Position numbers and translations under genes: made by a program
Shown: positions 15,561 to 21,326 of the stretch, in pieces
Position numbering within the stretch: the stretch's first letter is position 1
Layout: the number at the start of each line of letters is the position of its first letter
The notes under the pieces: model-generated
The model's input: the letters and a program-made list of their open reading frames with translations, nothing else
Database searches by the model: none
What the model was told of the DNA's origin: nothing
NCBI GenBank assembly: GCA_021845945.1
Contig: JAJZRD010000039.1
Span: forward strand, 1-21,326
Direction of reading: 5' to 3'
DNA from: Chloroflexota bacterium
GTDB taxonomy: Bacteria > Chloroflexota > UBA6077
DNA length: 21,326 nucleotides

Positions 15561-15596
15561 CTTACCTGCTAGTATGTAAGCATGTATCATGGTAAG
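15561..15596. promoter_or_regulatory. Operator-like repeats upstream of the vapBC pair
   Basis: CTTACC (15561-15566) and GGTAAG (15591-15596) form an inverted repeat. A further GTAAG (15576-15580) lies between them, giving copies about 15-16 nt apart. The ATGTA motif occurs twice (15574-15578 and 15582-15586). TAGTAT and TATCAT could serve as -10 boxes inside the element. It lies about 30 nt before the antitoxin start, where autoregulatory VapB-VapC complexes usually bind (inference). Confidence 0.5.
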
Positions 15597-15624
15597 GGCA
15601 GCGTGAGGTAAGGAGAAACAGGGC

Positions 15625-15891
15625 ATGGCATCCGCTCGCATCACCTCGAAAGGCCAGATCACCATCCCGAAGGAGGTACGCGACCGGCTGGGCGTGGAGC
15701 CGGGTGATGCCCTGGAGTTCCACTTCCAGGCCGGGCATCTGGAGGTACGACCGGTGCGGCGCCGACGGCTCGCCGAGTTCCGCGGCACGTTCCCGGTAGA
15801 GCGAGCCCTGGACTTCGAGCAGGAGAGAGCTTTGGCCCGGAAGGCGCGAGGCCGACGACTCGCCGGACGCGAAGAGATCGCCGATGCGTGA
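15625..15891 (+). CDS. AbrB/VapB-type antitoxin
   Basis: 88-residue DNA-binding antitoxin. The N-terminal swapped-hairpin SpoVT/AbrB domain reads ARITSKGQITIPKEVRDRLG followed by VEPGDALEFHF and LEVRPV (about 3-44). The C-terminal tail (45-88) is highly charged and would wrap around the toxin. AAGGAG lies upstream of ATG 15625. The stop overlaps the toxin start by 8 nt (ATGCGTGA), the usual coupled arrangement. Expected role: neutralise the PIN toxin and repress its own promoter. Confidence 0.93.
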   Translation: MASARITSKGQITIPKEVRDRLGVEPGDALEFHFQAGHLEVRPVRRRRLAEFRGTFPVERALDFEQERALARKARGRRLAGREEIADA

Positions 15892-16315
15892 AGCGATCCT
15901 CGACGCCAACGTTCTGCTGCGATATCTCACCGACGAGCCGCGGGACCTGGCGGACCGCGTCGCAGCTATCCTGGAGACGGCGGAAAGCCAGCGGATTCCC
16001 TTGATAGTTGCCCCCCTCACCCTGGCTGAGGTGGTCTACTTACTGGAATCGGTCTACCATTGGCCCCGAAAGGAGATCGCCGAGCGTCTCCTCGACCTGA
16101 TCTCTGCCTCGGTATTGACCGTTCTGGAGCAGGACACCCTATCTCAAGCCTTGACCTGGTATCGGGACCTTCGAGGCCTCGACTTCGCCGACGGCTATGT
16201 GGCGGCGTTGGCTGCCTCCCGTGGGCAGGGACAGGTGATATCCTTCGACCGCCACCTGAGGCGAGTGCCGGGGATCACGGTGATCCAAGACCCCACGCAG
16301 GTCCGACGCGATTGA
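15884..16315 (+). CDS. PIN-domain toxin, VapC type
   Basis: 143-residue metal-dependent ribonuclease toxin. The acidic residues of a PIN active site are visible: D7 in ILDANVLLRYL, E49 in LTLAEVVYLL, D100/D103 in LDFADGYVAALA and D121 in ISFDRHLRR. The length is normal for VapC, and it overlaps the antitoxin gene by 8 nt. Targets of VapC enzymes are usually tRNA or rRNA; this one cannot be specified. Its stop codon lies exactly where a minus-strand acetyltransferase remnant begins, so the cassette may have inserted into that gene. Confidence 0.93.
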   Translation: MREAILDANVLLRYLTDEPRDLADRVAAILETAESQRIPLIVAPLTLAEVVYLLESVYHWPRKEIAERLLDLISASVLTVLEQDTLSQALTWYRDLRGLDFADGYVAALAASRGQGQVISFDRHLRRVPGITVIQDPTQVRRD

Positions 16316-16720
16316 GGTTGCTCTGTTGGCAGCCCCCACCACCACCTTTATCCGCTTGACGCTGCGCTCCGCCATGTCCGCTAGGAAAGCATCCGTCAGA
16401 CTGCTTGCGATGCCGCGCCGGTGGTGCGCCGGGTCGACAGCCAGAAGGACCAGACTCGCCAGCGGGAAGTCGCTATCCTCATCCTCACCGGGCCTCCCCT
16501 CGCAGAGACGGCCCGGCCAGAGAAACGGCAGGTTCGAGAGCAGGTATCGGGCGAGTCGCCCCAGGATGCGCGGAGAGAGGGTGACACCGTGCGCCACCTG
16601 GACCATGAGCAACGCCCATCGCCGGCGCACCAGGAGTCGTCGGTGACGGCTGGAGTCTTCCGTGCCAACAACGAATCCGATCCCACAAACAGGCTCTCCT
16701 TGAGCGGCGTCTGCTGGTCT
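16316..16720 (-). pseudogene. GNAT acetyltransferase remnant lacking both ends
   Basis: On the minus strand a frame runs from a stop near 16725 through GEPVCGIGFVVGTEDSSRHR and onward to LVLLAVDPAHHRRGIASSL, DAFLADMAERSVKRIKVVVG and AANRAT at 16316-16318. This is the central and motif-A part of a GNAT protein, with the acetyl-CoA loop as HHRRGIA. The N-terminal strands/helices and the C-terminal motif-B part (normally NALYRxxGF) are missing. After AANRAT the frame merely continues antisense to the vapC toxin. The only in-frame start (GTG 16630) lies inside the domain. I read it as a decayed gene interrupted by the neighbouring toxin cassette. The stretch 16721-16819 holds no other gene. Confidence 0.7.
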
Positions 16721-16819
16721 ATACTACCCGGCATCGACCCGAGCCTCCCGCCGAGCCGGATCGGGCGGATCGAGGGATGGGATCGGGAGCAGGCGGCTAC
16801 CTGGATTGGAGGAAGGACG

Positions 16820-17710
16820 GTGGACAGCAAGCAGTTCGCGGGGATTTTCCCATACCTGGTGTCCCCCATCGACGAGGCGACCGGCCGGATCCGGGAGGGC
16901 GCGCTGCGGGATCTGGTGGAGCACCTGATCGCCGCGCAGGTCCACGGCCTCAGCCCCCTGGGCAGCACCGGCGAGTTCGCGTACCTCACCTTCGAGCAAC
17001 GGCGGGAGATCGTGCGGATCACGGTGGAGGCGGCGGCGGGACGCGTCCCGGTGGTGCCCGGCGTGGCGGCCTACTCCACGGCCGACGCCGTCCGGCAGGC
17101 CCGCGCCTTCGTGGAGCTGGGCGCCGACGGCCTGGTGCTGATCCTTCAGACCCTCTTCCCCGTCAGCCCGGCAGGCGTGGAGTCCTACTTTCGCGGCATC
17201 GCGGAGTCCGTATCCTGCCCCCTCGTCCTGTACACCAACCCGGGGCTGCTGGGAGGGGAGCTGAGCATCGACGTGATCGAGAGGCTCAGCAGGCTCCCCA
17301 ACATCCAGTACATCAAGGACGCCTCATCCAACACCGGTCGGCTGCTCACCCTGCTGAACCGTGTGGGAGACCGGCTGAAGGTCTTCAGCGCCTCCGCCCA
17401 CGTGCCGATGCTGGTGTTCCAGTTGGGAGGAGTGGGCTGGATGGCCGGGCCGGCCTGCCTGCTGCCGGAACAGTGCGTGAGGCTGTACCGGCTCGCCACC
17501 CAGGGGAAGTGGGAGGCTGCCTTCGAGCTGCAGAAGCCCCTCTGGAGGATCAACGAGCTGTTCCAGAAGTACTCCCTGGCGGGCTGCGTGAAGGCCGGGC
17601 TGCAGATCCAGGGGTTCGAGGTGGGGGAGCCCATCGCGCCTCAGGAGCCCCTCAAGCCCGAGGGGATGGAGGAGATAGGGCGGGCGCTGCGGGAGCTATC
17701 CCTCCTGTAG
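16820..17710 (+). CDS. Dihydrodipicolinate synthase/N-acetylneuraminate lyase superfamily protein
   Basis: 296-residue class I aldolase/lyase with the (beta/alpha)8 barrel of the DapA superfamily. The pyruvate-binding loop reads PLGSTGEFAYLT (GSTGE at 48-52), the catalytic tyrosine is Y138 in LYTNP, and the Schiff-base lysine is K166 in QYIKDASSN. The GTG at 16820 follows GGAGGAAGGA and fits the family N-terminus. Upstream in-frame sequence overlaps the GNAT remnant antisense and is not coding. A -10-like TATACT lies at 16720-16725 without a clear -35. GSTGE in place of GTTGE and the absence of lysine-pathway neighbours make true DapA activity doubtful; related members act on 2-keto sugars, hydroxyproline products or sialic acid. 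The reaction is therefore left open. Confidence 0.9.
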   Translation: MDSKQFAGIFPYLVSPIDEATGRIREGALRDLVEHLIAAQVHGLSPLGSTGEFAYLTFEQRREIVRITVEAAAGRVPVVPGVAAYSTADAVRQARAFVELGADGLVLILQTLFPVSPAGVESYFRGIAESVSCPLVLYTNPGLLGGELSIDVIERLSRLPNIQYIKDASSNTGRLLTLLNRVGDRLKVFSASAHVPMLVFQLGGVGWMAGPACLLPEQCVRLYRLATQGKWEAAFELQKPLWRINELFQKYSLAGCVKAGLQIQGFEVGEPIAPQEPLKPEGMEEIGRALRELSLL

Positions 17711-17821
17711 GGCCTGCATTGGCGACACACCCGGCAGGGCTCCGGCGCCTTTGCCGCTAGATGCACCGTTCTGCAATCCGCTGAGGGGCGACGTTCCACA
17801 ATGCCATTACGCGGCGACGTA

Positions 17822-17848
17822 GGGCGGGGGCCCTGTGCCCCGCCGCCC
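17822..17848. repeat. GC-rich hairpin repeat at the edge of a broken toxin gene
   Basis: GGCGGGG (17823-17829) pairs with CCCCGCC (17838-17844), following CGACGTAG. Such GTAGGGCGGGG-type hairpins look like interspersed intergenic elements. It ends only about 9 nt before the first recognisable codon of the PIN remnant, suggesting it marks the truncation point. The preceding 17711-17821 shows no gene. Confidence 0.5.
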
Positions 17849-17856
17849 AGCGAGCG

Positions 17857-18040
17857 ATGGATAGACCCGCAGCCCGTCGAGCCGCCGAACTGCGAGCAAG
17901 TTATCGCCTGCGTCCCTCCGATGCCCTCCAAGTAGCAGCCTGCCTGCGAGCGGGGGGCAACGGCCTTCCTGACCAATGACCGGGAACTGCGGCGAATCGC
18001 CGAGATAGAGGTGCTGCTCCTGGAGGACTTTGTCAGCTAG
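17857..18040 (+). pseudogene. C-terminal remnant of a second PIN/VapC toxin, frameshifted
   Basis: Frame one reads MDRPAARRAAELRASYRLRP then SDALQVAACLRAG up to a run of six G (17952-17957). Dropping one G continues the protein as ATAFLTNDRELRRIAEIEVL and LLEDFVS, ending at TAG 18038-18040. Together these match the second half of a PIN domain: the SDALQVA helix with a metal-binding Asp and the TND motif. The first half, with the first catalytic Asp, and any antitoxin gene are absent. The sequence is thus both truncated and frameshifted. No start signal is visible. Confidence 0.75.
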
Positions 18041-18165
18041 CCGACGGCTGGGGGCCACAACCTGCTGATGATTGGCCCACCCGTCAAGCCATCCCAGCCG
18101 TTCCGGGTCCGCCACACAATTGTGAGATCGCTTGCTGCCGAGGGCGTGCCACCCCCTTCCCCGAC

Positions 18166-18189
18166 CCTTCCCCCATCCGAGGGGGAAGG
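18166..18189 (+). repeat. Palindromic intergenic repeat (CCTTCCCCC variant)
   Basis: Perfect 9-bp inverted repeat CCTTCCCCC/GGGGGAAGG around ATCCGA, preceded by CACCCCCTTCCCCGAC. Layout and flanks resemble the units at 2676 and 20376. The rest of the gap (18041-18254) contains a 10-bp palindrome CACAATTGTG (18115-18124) and no gene. Confidence 0.75.
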
Positions 18190-18254
18190 AGGCAACCCCC
18201 CTGCCCGTTCGCACCCCTTTGCGCGGCCGGTCCGTACCTGCCGGGGGCGTCCTC

Positions 18255-18263
18255 TGGTATAAT
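18255..18263 (+). promoter_or_regulatory. Extended -10 promoter of rplI
   Basis: TGGTATAAT contains a perfect TATAAT (18258-18263) with the TG of an extended -10. There is no good -35 (TACCTG at 17-nt spacing), as allowed for extended -10 promoters. The start would be near 18270, 38 nt before the rplI ATG. Confidence 0.7.
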
Positions 18264-18307
18264 CGCCCCGCTAGGTTGCTGAAGTTGCAGTCCCAAGGAG
18301 AAACCCC

Positions 18308-18763
18308 ATGAAGGTTCTGCTGTTAGACGACGTCAAGGGGCTGGGCGATGCCGGCCAGATCAAAGAGGTGGCCGAGGGCTACGCCCGCAACTACCTGATC
18401 CCCAAGAAGCTGGCCGTGGTGGCCACCCCTGCCACCCTCAAGGAGCACGAGGAGAAGCAGGTCGCCGAGAAGAAACGGCAGGCGAAGGTCGACGAGGAGA
18501 TGCGCGACCTGGGCAAGAAGATCTCCGGCACCACCATCACCGTCCGCTCCAAGGTGGGCGAGGGGGGCAAGCTGTACGGCTCCATCACCACCGCCGACAT
18601 AGCCGAGGCGATGGAGAAGCAGCTGGGCCAGTCCGTGGATAAGCGAAAAGTAGAGATCGAGGAGCCGATCCGCCACGTCGGCGAGTACAAGGTGCCGGTC
18701 AAGCTCTCCAAGAACGTCACCTCCACCGTGACCGTGATCGTCGAAGGCGAGGAAGGCGATTAA
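18308..18763 (+). CDS. rplI: 50S ribosomal protein L9
   Basis: 151-residue two-domain protein of the large ribosomal subunit, binding 23S rRNA near the L1 stalk. The N-terminal domain reads [20 protein letters not shown] followed by [16 protein letters not shown], the family signature. A charged connecting helix (about 45-75, [18 protein letters not shown]) leads to the C-terminal domain with [16 protein letters not shown]. Length is normal. AAGGAG precedes ATG 18308 and an extended -10 promoter lies upstream. dnaB follows after a repeat-containing gap, an order common in bacteria. Confidence 0.98.
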   Translation: MKVLLLDDVKGLGDAGQIKEVAEGYARNYLIPKKLAVVATPATLKEHEEKQVAEKKRQAKVDEEMRDLGKKISGTTITVRSKVGEGGKLYGSITTADIAEAMEKQLGQSVDKRKVEIEEPIRHVGEYKVPVKLSKNVTSTVTVIVEGEEGD

Positions 18764-18782
18764 CGAAAGGGCTGAGAATCCA

Positions 18783-18848
18783 GGACTGAGGACTGAGCAT
18801 CACGACACTGCTCTCTCTCCTCAGTCCTCAGTCCCCAGTCCTCAGTCC
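18783..18848. repeat. Heptamer repeats in inverted arrangement between rplI and dnaB
   Basis: Two copies of GGACTGA (18783-18796) are followed after 24 nt by four tandem units TCAGTCC, TCAGTCC, CCAGTCC, TCAGTCC (18821-18848). The left and right arms are complementary, allowing a perfect 14-15 bp hairpin that would lie directly before the dnaB start. This resembles the short tandemly repeated heptamers known from some cyanobacteria, but is unrelated as far as I can tell. Confidence 0.85.
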
Positions 18849-18879
18849 TGTGAGTTTGCCCACTCCATCGAGTGTTCGT

Positions 18880-20238
18880 ATGACCGTAGATAGCGTCGAC
18901 ACCCAGCATCCCATCGATCGTCTGCCACCTCAGAACCCGGAGGCGGAGGAAGCCGTCCTGGGCAGCCTCCTCATGGATCCCGAGGCGGTGGGCAAAGTCT
19001 CCTCTTTCCTGAAGACGGAAGACTTCTACCGGGAGCGGAACGGCGTCATCTACTCCCTCATGCTGGAAGTCTACGACCGCCACGAGCCGGTGGACTTCCT
19101 GACCGTCAGCGACGAGCTGAAGCGGGCAGGCCGCTACGAGGAGGTGGGCGGCCTAGGCTACCTCTCCCACCTGATCGGCGTCGTCCCCACGGCGGTCCAT
19201 GTGGAGCACTACGCCCGCATCGTGGAGCGGACGGCCGTCAAGCGCCGCCTGATCTCCGCCGCCGGCAAGATCGCCGCCGTCGCCTACGACGACACCCTGG
19301 ATCTGGACACCACTCTGGAGAAGGCGGAGCAGCTGCTGTTCAACGTCTCCCAGAGGCGGATCACCAGGGATTTCGAGCCGTTGGGCGCCATCCTGGGCGA
19401 CTACCTGGAGGAGATGGAGCTGCGGGCCGCCGACGCGGAGGGCGGCCGGGGTATACCCAGCGGCTACATCGAGCTGGACAAGTACACCGGCGGGCTTCAG
19501 CGCTCCGACCTGATCATCGTGGCTGCCCGCCCCAGCATGGGCAAGAGCACCTGGGCCCTGAACATCGTCCAGAACGCCGCGGTTCGGAGTCACGCCACCT
19601 GCGCCGTCTTCAGCCTGGAGATGTCCAAGCAGCAGCTGGCCCACCGCCTCCTCTGCTCGGAGTCGGGCGTGGACGCCACCAAGCTGCGGCTGGGGTTGAT
19701 CAACGACAGCGAGCAGAGGAAGCTCCATCACGCCTTCGAGCTGCTCTCCGAGGCCCCCATCTACATCGACGACACCCCCTCCATCAGCCTGACGGAGATG
19801 CGCTCCAAGGCGCGGCGGCTCCACGCCGAGGTGGGGATCGATATGGTGGTGGTGGACTACCTCCAGCTGATCACCACGGGGCGAGGGGGGGACAACCGGG
19901 TCCAGGAGATCTCCGAGATCTCCCGGTCGCTGAAGGCGCTGGCCCGAGAGCTGAACGCCCCGGTCATCGCCCTCTCCCAGCTCTCCCGCGCCGTGGAGGC
20001 CCGCACCCCCCACATCCCCATGCTGTCGGACCTGCGAGAGTCGGGATCCATCGAGCAGGACGCCGACATCGTCCTCTTCATCTACAGGGAGGACATGTAC
20101 AACAAGGACACCGACAAGAAAGGGATCGCCGATATCTACCTGGCCAAGCATCGCAACGGGCCCACCGGCCAGTTCCCCCTGCTGTTCCTGGACAAGTCCA
20201 CTCGGTTCGTGGACCTGGAGGCGTACAGGAATGAGTAG
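18880..20238 (+). CDS. dnaB: Replicative DNA helicase
   Basis: 452-residue hexameric 5'-3' helicase that unwinds DNA at the replication fork. The N-terminal primase-interacting domain begins LPPQNPEAEEAVLGSLLMDP (about 15-34). The RecA-like ATPase domain carries Walker A AARPSMGKST (about 215-224), SLEMSKQQLAHRLL and Walker B MVVVDYLQLI (about 322-331). Further motifs include ALSQLSRAVEAR and SDLRESGSIEQDADIV. The C-terminus KHRNGPTGQFPLLFLDKSTRF is typical. No intein is present. ATG 18880 is chosen on homology; a GTG at 18850 would add ten residues and touches the heptamer repeat. Neither has a clear ribosome-binding site, so the true start is uncertain by ten residues. Confidence 0.98.
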   Translation: MTVDSVDTQHPIDRLPPQNPEAEEAVLGSLLMDPEAVGKVSSFLKTEDFYRERNGVIYSLMLEVYDRHEPVDFLTVSDELKRAGRYEEVGGLGYLSHLIGVVPTAVHVEHYARIVERTAVKRRLISAAGKIAAVAYDDTLDLDTTLEKAEQLLFNVSQRRITRDFEPLGAILGDYLEEMELRAADAEGGRGIPSGYIELDKYTGGLQRSDLIIVAARPSMGKSTWALNIVQNAAVRSHATCAVFSLEMSKQQLAHRLLCSESGVDATKLRLGLINDSEQRKLHHAFELLSEAPIYIDDTPSISLTEMRSKARRLHAEVGIDMVVVDYLQLITTGRGGDNRVQEISEISRSLKALARELNAPVIALSQLSRAVEARTPHIPMLSDLRESGSIEQDADIVLFIYREDMYNKDTDKKGIADIYLAKHRNGPTGQFPLLFLDKSTRFVDLEAYRNE

Positions 20239-20243
20239 CCACA

Positions 20244-20275
20244 GACACGGAGACACGGGGACGCGGGGACACGGG
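20244..20275 (+). repeat. Four tandem 8-bp repeats after dnaB
   Basis: GACACGGA, GACACGGG, GACGCGGG and GACACGGG follow one another directly, 5 nt beyond the dnaB stop, and trail off as GAAGGG. This is a short degenerate microsatellite-like array with no coding content. Confidence 0.85.
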
Positions 20276-20294
20276 GAAGGGCCAAACAGTGACC

Positions 20295-20396
20295 GCCTCT
20301 CCCTCTGGGAGAGGCCGACCGAGCGAAGCGAGGGCGGGTGAGGGTGGTACTCGCAACGCCACACTATCACCCTGACCCTCTCCCAGAGGGAGAGGG
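20295..20396. repeat. Pair of palindromic repeats between dnaB and the DnaD-like gene
   Basis: Two hairpin units lie head to head. GCCTCTCCC/GGGAGAGGC around TCT (20295-20315) is followed by a GAGCGAAGCGAGG spacer and GGGTGAGGGT. The second, CCCTCTCCC/GGGAGAGGG around AGA (20376-20396), is preceded by ATCACCCTGA. The flanking GGGTGAGGGT and ATCACCCTGACCCT are roughly inverted copies. The second unit matches the copy upstream of leuS apart from its 3-nt loop. Confidence 0.85.
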
Positions 20397-20411
20397 CAAA
20401 GGTGCACAGGT

Positions 20412-21134
20412 ATGAAGAAGTTCCACGGCTTTCCGGAGCGGATGCGCTACACACCGGTGCCGAACCTGGTCTTCAGCTCCCTCCTGGGAGAGATCGACGA
20501 CCTGTCGGAGCTGAAGGTCACCCTCTACCTGTTTCGGGTGCTGTACGAGAAGCGGGGGATACCCCGGCTGGCACGGCTGAGCGAGCTGGCGGCCGACCGC
20601 GCCCTGCTTCTGGCCATGCAGGAGGCGGGGGCCGAACCGCCCGAGCGACGGCTGATAGCCGCCCTGGACCGGGCCTGCACCCGGGGCACCCTGCTGGGCG
20701 CCACCCTGCAGGGGGAGGAGAGCGAGGATCGCTGCTACCTGCTGAATACCGCCCTGAATCGGGAGATGCTGAAGCGGGTGGAGCGGGGGGAGCTGAGCCT
20801 GGGCCAGGGGGTCGCCCGTGTGGATTGGGCGGTGCTGCCGGAGCAGCGCCCCACCATCTACGACCTGTACGAGCAGAACATCGGTCTCCTCGCCCCGCTG
20901 ATCGCCGAGGAGCTGCAGCAGGCGGAGGAGGCCTACCCCCCGGAGTGGATCGAGGACGCCTTCCGGGAGGCCGTCAGCTACAACCGGCGCAGCTGGCGCT
21001 ACGTGCGCCGCATCCTCGAGAACTGGGCCACCGACGGGAGAGGTGAGCATGGAAAGGGTAAGCGACATCCTAAAGGGTCTGAGTCCCCTTCAAAGTACCT
21101 CGAGGGGAAATACGCCCACCTCCTCCAGCGGTAG
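20412..21134 (+). CDS. DnaD-like primosomal protein
   Basis: 240-residue protein of the DnaD/DnaB2 superfamily, which remodels DNA and helps load the replicative helicase. The N-terminal half (about 1-110) looks winged-helix-like: VPNLVFSSLLGEIDDLSELK then VTLYLFRVL. The C-terminal DnaD domain begins near TIYDLYEQNIGLLAPLIAEE (about 152-171). It contains the diagnostic YPPEWIEDAFREAV, YNRRSWRYVRRILENW (about 177-206), where aromatic residues and W are conserved. A basic, low-complexity tail follows and overlaps the next gene by 86 nt. AAAGGTG lies upstream of ATG 20412. Its place directly after dnaB and before a DnaC-like gene supports a role in helicase loading. The family is clear; the exact role is inferred. 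Confidence 0.88.
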   Translation: MKKFHGFPERMRYTPVPNLVFSSLLGEIDDLSELKVTLYLFRVLYEKRGIPRLARLSELAADRALLLAMQEAGAEPPERRLIAALDRACTRGTLLGATLQGEESEDRCYLLNTALNREMLKRVERGELSLGQGVARVDWAVLPEQRPTIYDLYEQNIGLLAPLIAEELQQAEEAYPPEWIEDAFREAVSYNRRSWRYVRRILENWATDGRGEHGKGKRHPKGSESPSKYLEGKYAHLLQR

Positions 21135-21326
21135 CGACACCCCCGAGGAGGAGAACAGCTGCCCCCTCTGCAAGGGGGCGGGCTTCCTGCGGCTGGACGT
21201 TCCCCCGGGGCACCCGGATTCCGGCAAGCTGGTCCCCTGCTCCTGTCGATCGCAGGTCGTCACCCAGGAGCGGCGGGAGAGGCTCCAGCGGCTCAGCAAC
21301 CTGGGCCCCCTGGTCCGGCTCACCTT
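21049..21326 (+). CDS. DnaC/DnaI-like helicase loader, N-terminal part (runs off window)
   Basis: An ATG at 21049, preceded by GAGAGGTG, opens a frame that stays open to the window end (92 complete codons). It begins MERVSDILKGLSPLQSTSRG, has a Ser/Thr-rich linker, then a probable zinc module: CPLCKGAGFLRLD...LVPCSCR, with cysteines near residues 38, 41, 60 and 62. A charged segment VVTQERRERLQRLSNLGPLV follows and would lead into the AAA+ ATPase domain beyond the window. This layout matches DnaC-like ATP-binding proteins placed after dnaB/DnaD-like genes. It overlaps the DnaD-like gene by 86 nt in another frame, so the two are probably co-translated. The ATPase motifs are not visible here, so the family call relies on the N-terminal module and context. 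Confidence 0.75.
   Translation, partial: MERVSDILKGLSPLQSTSRGNTPTSSSGSDTPEEENSCPLCKGAGFLRLDVPPGHPDSGKLVPCSCRSQVVTQERRERLQRLSNLGPLVRLT

Noticed and set aside
16421..16819. N-terminal extension of the DapA-like protein
   Set aside because: The segment is antisense to the GNAT remnant, adds 133 residues foreign to the family, and the GTG at 16820 has a strong ribosome-binding site.
18115..18124. CACAATTGTG palindrome as a regulator site
   Set aside because: Ten bases, isolated, over 130 nt from the rplI promoter, and matching no operator I can name with confidence.
18783..18848. CRISPR-like repeats
   Set aside because: The units are 7 bp, directly abutting and without unique spacers; they are a tandem heptamer array, not a CRISPR.
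19153..20454. 433-codon minus-strand open frame opposite dnaB
   Set aside because: Shadow of dnaB, whose Walker motifs are unambiguous; it also runs through palindromic and octamer repeats.

Overview
This is a GC-rich bacterial window that looks like Chloroflexota (inference). The grounds are a leucine T-box leader in front of leuS, a replication cluster rplI - dnaB - DnaD-like - DnaC-like loader with a cysteine-rich N-terminus, many palindromic intergenic repeats, GTG/TTG starts, and proteins resembling those of GC-rich Chloroflexota. No rRNA, prophage, CRISPR array or transposase is visible.

Layout. (1) 1-2093, minus strand: a restriction-modification pair, an intact amino-methyltransferase followed by an endonuclease gene broken by two frameshifts and cut by the window edge. 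(2) 2213-5183, plus strand: promoter, Leu T-box leader and leuS. A complete tRNA-Ala(GGC) gene sits inside the T-box, between the leucine-codon-reading half and the antiterminator/terminator half. This is the most unusual feature of the window. (3) 5311-11927: a peptide-utilisation locus. A gamma-glutamyltranspeptidase-like gene (minus) diverges from an apparent operon (plus) of a creatinase/Xaa-Pro-peptidase-fold protein, a lipoprotein peptide-binding protein and two DppB/DppC-type permeases. No transporter ATPase gene is present. (4) 12103-15473: a ThDP-dependent acetolactate-synthase-like enzyme, an 82-bp inverted-repeat element, a GNAT acetyltransferase and a tRNA-dihydrouridine synthase. 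(5) 15561-18040: a VapBC toxin-antitoxin pair with an operator-like repeat, a GNAT remnant lacking both ends, an intact DapA-superfamily aldolase/lyase, and the frameshifted tail of a second VapC toxin. (6) 18255-21326: rplI, dnaB, a DnaD-like protein and the start of a DnaC-like helicase loader that overlaps the DnaD-like gene by 86 nt and runs off the window.

How the parts fit. Region 2 is translation supply (LeuRS and a tRNA) under leucyl-tRNA control. Region 3 probably imports and trims peptides or gamma-glutamyl compounds. Region 6 is the replicative helicase with its probable loaders, next to ribosomal protein L9. Regions 1 and 5 are accessory DNA with decay: broken endonuclease, broken acetyltransferase and broken toxin. 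Intergenic gaps carry repeated hairpins, heptamer and octamer tandem repeats, and inverted repeats.
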